Assembly (NCBI RefSeq): GCF_002999335.1
Contig: NW_020312059.1
Location: 124,001 to 188,000 of the forward strand
From: Cyclospora cayetanensis
Lineage: Eukaryota > Apicomplexa > Conoidasida > Eucoccidiorida > Eimeriidae
Direction of reading: 5' to 3'
Length of the DNA stretch: 64,000 nt
A program made the translations under genes and the position numbers. Shown here one piece after another: positions 57,551-64,000 of the stretch; position 1 is the first letter of the stretch, and every line of letters starts with the position of its first letter. The notes under the pieces were generated by a model. That model did no database searches. It had not been told where the DNA came from and was given only the letters and a program-made list of their open reading frames with translations.

Positions 57551-58585
57551 TCATTCACCGAGTTCTTGTACACCGTATGGCCACTGGATGTCGACACCCC
57601 TGCCGCCACCCACGCCGCCAACAGCCGTCATCAGGTGAGGCCCATTGGCACTGGCGTTGGCATTGGATTTCCGCCAGTCCGTAGAAAGCGGAGGGTTGTC
57701 AACCGCGCTGTGTGATAATATAAATTCCGCAATTTTGAGACGCATCACTTCTGCAACGCTGCTTAGAAACTTACAAAAGGCTACGATTCCGAATGCCATG
57801 AAGATGAAGCCCAACACCAAAGACGAAAAAGCCACGAATCCTGCATAAGCAGGTATTATCAAAAAAAGTAAGCGCCACTCAATGCGGGGGCGTAAATCTT
57901 TACTGTGAACCCCTTGGCGCATATTCGTTATGCTCTGAAATATATTTTCAAGACCGGTTATCATTAGGCCGATGCTCCAAAGAAAATCTCTCCCCAATAC
58001 ATGCTGATACCCAGTCGTATGCGCATTTTTCGTCCCATGTGTAGAAGCTACATCCTCGCTTCCTTCCCCGCTCCCGGCACTGCTTTGGCTTGCCTGCCAA
58101 AACGAAACGCCAAGGAGGAACAAAAACAACAAAGTGCCCAAAGCGAGAGGTGTTACACCGCGGACGTGGTGCAGTGGATTAGCCGGTATGTACTTTGATA
58201 CACACTCCTCCGGTTGGGTTGTTTCCAGAGTTGAAGCAGGGGGTCCCTCAGTGGGGATGGCCACTGGGGAACCGTTGTACTGCTTGGGAGCAACTTTAAG
58301 GTTCCAAGGCCCTTGAAGGTTCTCTACAGCCTGATCCACATACAAGGTCTCCCATGAATTGTCAGTGTGAGAGTAAGTGTACTGCAGGCCGTGGCTTATC
58401 AAGCCCACTTCACGAGAATTCCAGCCTGCTTCTGTGCTCAACTGTTTCTGAGCTACCTCCATTGAATAAGACCCGGGAAGTCTCCCAAACAATGCTGCCA
58501 GCATGCAGATTTGCCATGAGGCTTCCACTACTCTCAGATGTAGGGACAGCAGCAGGAGGGAGTGAGAGGACCATAGCGCATACAT
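57551..58585 (-). CDS. Multi-pass membrane protein, unidentified
   Basis: This is a single uninterrupted frame of 344 residues from the ATG at 58585. The frame stays open a little further upstream, but only with non-ATG codons, and the chosen ATG begins a hydrophobic leader (MYALWSSHSLLLLSLHLRVV). Then comes a hydrophilic, probably lumenal part of about 120 residues. Hydrophobic segments follow: VTPLALGTLLFLFLLGVSF, a weaker one at DFLWSIGLMITGLENIF, then the long RLLFLIIPAYAGFVAF and SSLVLGFIFMAFGIVAF, probably two helices. The C-terminus is hydrophilic with a Gly-rich stretch (VGGVGGGRGVD). No family is recognised. Lack of introns makes it unusual among its neighbours. A signal peptide plus three or four helices suggests a secretory-pathway or surface membrane protein. 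Confidence 0.7.
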   Translation of the reverse strand: MYALWSSHSLLLLSLHLRVVEASWQICMLAALFGRLPGSYSMEVAQKQLSTEAGWNSREVGLISHGLQYTYSHTDNSWETLYVDQAVENLQGPWNLKVAPKQYNGSPVAIPTEGPPASTLETTQPEECVSKYIPANPLHHVRGVTPLALGTLLFLFLLGVSFWQASQSSAGSGEGSEDVASTHGTKNAHTTGYQHVLGRDFLWSIGLMITGLENIFQSITNMRQGVHSKDLRPRIEWRLLFLIIPAYAGFVAFSSLVLGFIFMAFGIVAFCKFLSSVAEVMRLKIAEFILSHSAVDNPPLSTDWRKSNANASANGPHLMTAVGGVGGGRGVDIQWPYGVQELGE

Positions 58586-59019
58586 TTCAGGGGGTGGAAG
58601 GTGGTAAGCTTTCTCTGAACTCTTCACAGCGATCTAAGCAGCTGATTAAATGATGACGATCGTTTTATTATAAGGATTATACTCCCTGAAGAGAAGAAAG
58701 CTTGTGATCTGTGGTAAAGCGACAGCATATTGCTTGCAGGCCCCTTCACCAGCCGGTGCACTCCGGGACAGCCAAGCTGCTGTTTCACACAAAGTTGTGC
58801 TACCTTTAAGCGAGAGACAGGGGTATGCACGTGTTAGCATAGAGTAATCTGCATTCAGTTTTCGTTCGTTAGCGCAAACTATTAAGCTTGTGTACCAATA
58901 TTTTTACCGCTTGCACTGCATGGCATCCCCTAAGCAGCCAATGTACAAGGAGAATTTATTGTATAGGTTCTCTAGAGGGTCTCTGGACCCGCAGCACTAA
59001 GAGCATAAGTAAAGCCTAG
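58586..59019. other. Intergenic region
   Basis: Upstream of the membrane-protein gene; should contain its promoter. Nothing specific recognised. Confidence 0.5.
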
Positions 59020-62000
59020 GGTAATCCTCTAGTGTTATCTAGAAGAGGGCTTGCATCCCTTGTCCTCTTAACACGCACCATCCGTGGCACTAGGAGCAGC
59101 GGTCTAGCATGCCACGCTACACTGCCGCAATTCTACCACGCTGCTTGTATTGAATTAAGAGTTAATAAACACTTAAACGATTGTCGGCTTTTGGTATATT
59201 TTATTATTCTGCAAATCAGCCTGAGCACAACACGCTAAAAGTGTAACGCTGGATCTAAAGTAGTCTTGAGATGGCACTCAACTCCCCTCAGTACGCAGAA
59301 ATCGCAACAACTTAAGAGTGAACCTTCGTGCTCATAGTTCCGACGCGAGGCAAGGTTCACGGCTCGGGTGCGCTGCATCCCCTAAACACTTCGAGTTTTT
59401 GGAGCTTGCGGCACGTAGCATGAAGCCGGAATGCATATATTGTCCTTTGCATCAAGCTAAGAGTAATCTGCAAAAGATTGGATATACAGAGAAACTAGTA
59501 AGTCCATTCCTTACTATTTTTTTAGTCACATGAAACTCGTGTAGAAGAAAGTATTTAAGCATAGTTCAGCCCCCAACATCGTAGCTCCCGTTTTGAAACA
59601 TGCCCACGTGTTCCGTTCGTGAGCATTGACACCAGCTGCGTGGTAAACAGTGAAGAGTCGCTGCAAAATTACAACACCCCGGGCAAGCAGAAAGGCGAAA
59701 ACAGTGCAAATGAAAAACACAGAGTGTTTGGCGTTCGGCACAGATAAGTGAGTGGGCAGAGAAACACACAGTAACCAGCAACGAAGGAGATACCCCACCA
59801 ACTCGACCAAGGCGGCGTGATAGCTCACTCTAGTCAGGGCGCTGAAACGGTTGAGCGCCCAGCAACGATAAACACCAAAACAAGTTGTATATGGAAGGGA
59901 ATCTTAAGTCTATACTAGTTCAGCAGTGCCACCACGCCTCATTGAGCAGTTTCTGCACACAGAGACAGCCGGCGCAATGAAGCACAATCAATGTACTAGC
60001 CCAAACAGGGGCGCAAGGAGAGATTTGTGGCACAATGCACCTGAGGGTGCCTGCTCATATACCTGTGTAGGGAATACCTGAACAAAAACAACCGGTAACT
60101 TTAGAAGCAATGCCCAAATATGCTAAAGGACATTTTCAGGCAGAGCATGCGCTGAGGAGAAATACTTACTCAGGGACACAAGGCACACTGCTTATGGCGA
60201 CCAGCCCAATCAACGAAAGAGAGCCACGAATTCATTCGCAGGCAACGAAGCCCCCAATCTCTCTTCTGTGAACTACGGAGATTAGCGCTCCCTAGCCAAT
60301 TTCCTAAGAATGTCTCGTCTAGTGTGTCATCCACTTTCAATAGTCATACAATCTATCACTTCTACGGCCCCGTGTAGATCTTGTGCCTCCTCACAAGCCA
60401 CATGCCTGCGTGGTAGTTCCGCGAATAACTCTGGGAGCTGAAGGCTCTTTAAAAAGCCAATACTGATAGTTCTGTATCACGTGCAACTTCAAGAAATCGA
60501 TAGATTTAAAAAAAAGCATTGATTCGTGAGGAAATTGCAAGTGATCCTAGCCACTGGGCCACAGGATTCTTCCTCTAGGCACCTTGCGCACATCGATAGG
60601 CCTTCCAACCCATCCCACACAATCTCCAGGCTCAACCACACGACCGAAGCTAGATTGCACAGCACTCCAACAGCACGCACAAGCTTGCCAACGAAGATTT
60701 GAACAAAAACATAGAAAGGGATATATGGGCAGATATTGGACCGAACAGGTGCTGCTCAAATGGACAGTATGCAGTAGATTTAAGTCCCACATGTAGCCAC
60801 TGTCCCAAGGCGGCAATGAAGGTGGAAATAGCAAACACGGAGAGCTACGCATGACATTCAGTCTATTGAAATCCAAGGTTTTGCTTTTCAGAACAGATTA
60901 TTCCAAGCACGTGGATGGTATTTTGTTAGACGAGATGTGGTGTTAGTCGTTTACTGATTTCTACATAGCAGCAACATGGCGTAGCATCTAGCGCATTCGA
61001 CAACGCGCGTTACAGCAACCGATGGAATGTACCAATTATTCTTACTGCTCCTCTAGAGGCCTCGTGAATTCCACAAGAGTACTGTCATGGATACGAATCC
61101 GAAGTTTGCTAGTGGGCCTTGGCGTGCCTCTACGACTCGCCTACACATTGACCTTAATATGGCCACTGCTCATCCCCCTCAGGCATATAGGCCGACAGAG
61201 CGTACTATGTACACTCTTGTGCAGTGAATGCAGCTAAATGCTCAAAAACATGTACTTAGGTGGCTTATCTTTCTTCCCTGCGCTACGTGGGTTAGTATAC
61301 AACATTACCATTACCTACCCATCAGTCTCCCGCATGCCCGATTCACCATGAGGAGCTCATTTATGATCTGTGTCTGGATTGGATGCGCAGGGATCACTAG
61401 CCAGCCTTAGAACGAAAAATTCGGGAAGCAGATGGCAAGTGCATACGAGCTTATGCGCAAAGCTCAAGAGAAACAAATGCGTAGTTGGGCTATGTAGCGG
61501 TAGGTTGTTTGTTTCGAGCCTGGAGGAGTGGTCCTCGTGAATCGGCAGACTTCAAGATCTGCAACAGAAAGTGTCCAGGAGAATAAGCTTGCAGCCAGGT
61601 GGCTAGGACCACTTGCATTTTTTTCACAAGCAATGCTGACTTTTACTTAATTTTTTTGAAAGATGGTTGTCCTACAGAACTATCAATATTGGCATCCCTT
61701 AAATTATTCGGGGGCTTTGCCGCGCAGGTGGTTGGCCTACGTGGAGGCACAGGACCTACAGGGAATACTAAACGAGCTGATTCCGGAATTTTGAGGGCCG
61801 AGGAATCACTAGAAGTGAGATTCTTTTTGATGGAGTGGAAACTGGCAACCTCAGTAGTTGACGCAAAAACACTTGCAAGCTTCGTTTATCGCGAGGGAAT
61901 TCGTGGCTCTGTTCGTTTAAAAGCACTAGTTGCCGGGAATAGTCTTGCTTGCGGCCCTGAAAAGTTTTCTCCTACAGCGTGTTTTCCTCGTGGAATAGCT

Positions 62001-62800
62001 ACTTTTATTTTTGTGCATTGCTCAAAAGCTTGCCGGTTGCTACTGCTAAGGTGTCCAGTACATTTGAGTAGTACGTGCACGTAATCTCAACTATTTTGTC
62101 GTCGCATTCTTCCTTATGCCTCTGTGAGGATTGCGATGTCGACAATGCTGCACCCACTGGCTGCCTTTGCATGAAGAAATTGCTCTGTAAGGCGCTGCTA
62201 AACTAGCTTGGATTTTAGACCCCTTTGCATACTTTATTTGTTGTATGTCCTCTCGTAGCAAAAGGCTTATACATTTCGACGCTCCGACGCCAGCGGGTTA
62301 TCCCGCCCCCGCGGTCGTGTTGATCGGTCCCTCAATCATTGGTGGCAAAAATGTAAGTCCACCTTCCCGCCGATTTCATTGTAATTGCCTTTCTATTTTG
62401 CACTGTTTCCGCCATTCAGAGAACCCGGGGAGTAAATCTACGGCGAGTAATTTCTCGCTGTCCTGCGCGTTGTTGGTCTAGACGCACAGCTATGGAACAT
62501 GAGGGTACGGGTTTGGAAGCGGAGAGGAAAGGTCTAGCCTGCTATGCTACACTTGAAACCTTCCATTACACTAGTTATATTCGCCTAAAATTCTATTTAA
62601 AAGATTGAGAAATTGGGTTGCCTGTTCATATATTTTAATAATTTTAGGGCCCTATTAGCCTGATACAAGCAGAAGCAATGCTGAATCCCTGTGTGTTACA
62701 TACTGTGTGCAACTAGCTGTGAATGCTCAGATAGTATAGAGGGTGCAACTATGGGCAACCTAGTTGCCCTGCGCTCCTCATATAGGAAGTGTGAGACGCG
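59020..62800 (+). mobile_element. Decayed, internally deleted retroelement C
   Basis: Identified by similarity to element B. Bases 59,340-59,520 align with B 44,290-44,460 (shared blocks CATTTCGAG/CACTTCGAG, GCACATAGCAT/GCACGTAGCAT and the following 100 bases). Bases 61,180-62,790 align with B 48,430-50,040, covering the integrase C-terminal half and the 3' end. The intervening gag-pol of B (about 4 kb) is replaced here by about 1.7 kb that does not match it. A frame at 61,599-62,084 stays open for 161 codons, but its content matches the non-coding-looking end of B, so it is probably a chance survivor. Confidence 0.65.
60584..60800. repeat. Dispersed repeat, copy 1 (pairs with 63000-63235)
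   Basis: This aligns by eye with 63,000-63,235 in the same orientation: GCACAGCACT(C/G)CAACAGCA at the core, then AAGCTTG(C/T)CA and a diverged 100 bases ending near TAAGT(C/G)CCACATG. The forward frames give CTALQQHAQACQRRFEQKH here and CTALQQHKLVSEGLGFRD in the other copy. The reverse frames are also similar. The nature of the repeat is unknown; it does not match element B. Confidence 0.55.
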
Positions 62801-64000
62801 CAGGCGGGGGAAAGGAAAATTTGTCTTTCAAGAACACTCAATGACGTTCCATATAGCCTCATAGTCTGGAGTGAAATGCCTCAATATGTAGACATTAAGC
62901 TAAGCGTTCCAATAGCCCGTTACAGCAAAGGGGAAGGATTCTAGCCAAGCAGTCAAAAGTTATGATCCAGTTGAATCGGGGCTTTTGAATTAGCGTGTAG
63001 TGAGCTACAAGTATGTTCCGCGTCTAGTGGGGGATCCGTCTTCTACAGAATATTCGGAAGGTGTCCATATCAGACCATATTGGCAGTGCACAGCACTGCA
63101 ACAGCATAAGCTTGTCAGCGAAGGTTTGGGCTTCAGGGACAGAACGATAGACGAGCTAATTTTGGACAAAAAAGGCTCGAATGAATATACAACATGCCTT
63201 GGATCTAAGTGGGACATGCAGCCTCAGTCCTATTTGGGCTTGGCGGATGGGCTGTGCAGGTGGACACAGAGGACACAGGTGACTAACCAGGACAGAAACT
63301 CATTGCGACCCAAGGATTCCTAACTAGAATAATTTTTCGGGAAAATGAGTCCTCAGGTCATAAACGAGGCACAGTGACTAGTCAATTGGTGGTCCCCACA
63401 CGGGGCCAGCCCGGCGTAGCATCTCTTGCACCTGACCAAGTGCGCTGCAGTAAGCCAGTCTCGTATATCAAACCTAGAGTGCTCAAAGGTGCCTAGCGGG
63501 CCTCTGGGATACCAGCTGGAGCTATGCGATAGCAAGCAATGAGGCTGCAGCCCAGAACTGGCCGCCAGGTACCTGCACGCACCTGGCCTCCGCGAAGATG
63601 ATTCCCACGGCCACTTGGGTAGTTTCATTGGGCCTCGCGAATGAGAGAAGATCTTCGTGTAGACAAATAAACATTCCACATAGGAGTAATGCTCTTTAGC
63701 TGTTGCTGGGTCGCAATGTTGGTGGCACGCACTCCTCCAACCCTAGCGCAAGACCCTGCGTTGCTTCAGCAGAGCTGTTTAGGTGGCAATAGATGATATT
63801 GTAGTTTGTAGAGCCCAACATACAAAGTGTGTTTTCTGGATTTGTCCATCTATTCTACGCGAACGACTTTTGCTTCATGCGTCTAGTGTTTATGGGGCGG
63901 AGGTCAGCCAGTACACAGTGAGGACCCCGTCGCTTATCCAGGACTTGACCTAATGGTCCGGCGTCACCCACCACCCGTAGCATTGAAGAGATCTAGATAA
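62801..64000. other. Mostly unassigned end of window
   Basis: Apart from the repeat copy at 63,000-63,235, no gene or RNA was recognised. A reverse-strand frame at 63,353-63,679 has no domain or splice context. Confidence 0.45.
63000..63235. repeat. Dispersed repeat, copy 2 (pairs with 60584-60800)
   Basis: The second copy of the segment described at 60,584-60,800. The forward frame stays open for 107 codons here (YVPRLVGDPSSTEYSEGV at its start), so if the repeat once coded for a protein, this copy keeps more of it. No domain is recognised. Confidence 0.55.

Noticed and set aside
59526..59828. Reverse frame of 100 codons with two hydrophobic stretches, possibly a membrane-protein exon
   Set aside because: It starts without a clear acceptor or signal, no partner exons were found, and it lies inside retroelement C.
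61599..62084. Forward frame of 161 codons as a functional gene
   Set aside because: The DNA aligns with the 3' part of retroelement B, where the frame is not kept, so it is taken as debris.
1..64000. CRISPR array, bacterial operon, phage or plasmid features
   Set aside because: No regularly spaced direct repeats, ribosome-binding sites or phage genes were seen; the spliced genes show this is a eukaryotic nuclear sequence.

Overview
The window is nuclear DNA of a eukaryote, most likely a coccidian apicomplexan of the Eimeria/Cyclospora type. The evidence is: (i) genes are split by many short GT-AG introns, with some GC-AG introns; (ii) it encodes a CPW-WPC protein, a secreted family known from apicomplexans; (iii) it encodes a Der/EngA-type double GTPase, a bacterial family expected in plastid-bearing eukaryotes; (iv) an Aurora-type kinase and a Rab geranylgeranyltransferase beta subunit carry long low-complexity insertions, as is common in coccidian proteins; (v) decayed Ty3/gypsy-type retroelements lie between genes. 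The species cannot be fixed from the sequence alone.

Layout. 0.7-2.5 kb: a poorly resolved reverse-strand coding region, with a perfect 15-bp inverted repeat just beside it. 4.8-8.7 kb: an unidentified reverse-strand gene of at least a dozen small exons, with a possible arginine/serine-rich first exon near 10.1 kb. 10.8-13.7 kb: a forward CPW-WPC gene with a signal peptide, a GC-AG intron and a predicted 7-nt microexon. 14.4-15.2 kb: a reverse cold-shock-domain protein with a glycine-rich tail. 16.7-19.1 kb: retroelement remnant A, whose reverse transcriptase piece is inverted relative to its gag and protease pieces. 21.0-23.6 kb: a DDX6/Dhh1 (DOZI-type) DEAD-box helicase. 24.9-28.4 kb: the Der/EngA-like GTPase. 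30.1-36.6 kb: a giant Aurora-related kinase. 36.9-37.6 kb: a doubtful small gene. 39.0-42.9 kb: an unidentified gene beginning with a signal peptide and ending in a transmembrane helix. 43.8-50.0 kb: remnant B, the most complete retroelement, with gag, protease, RT, RNase H and integrase in Ty3/gypsy order. 50.6-52.3 kb: NIP7. 53.6-55.8 kb: Rab geranylgeranyltransferase beta. 57.6-58.6 kb: a multi-pass membrane protein. 59.0-62.8 kb: remnant C, internally deleted, next to a separate duplicated segment.

The recognisable genes are housekeeping functions: ribosome assembly (NIP7), prenylation of Rab GTPases, mitosis (Aurora kinase), organellar ribosome assembly (Der-like) and mRNA storage/decay (DDX6/DOZI). 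They do not form an operon-like system. One suggestive link is that in Plasmodium the CPW-WPC mRNAs are among those held silent by the DOZI helicase complex, and both a CPW-WPC gene and a DOZI-type helicase lie within 11 kb here. I found no CRISPR array, rRNA or complete tRNA. The most unusual things seen are the splicing features, the rearranged retroelements and two conserved-looking genes I could not identify. Exon limits are my own reading of splice signals and reading-frame phase.
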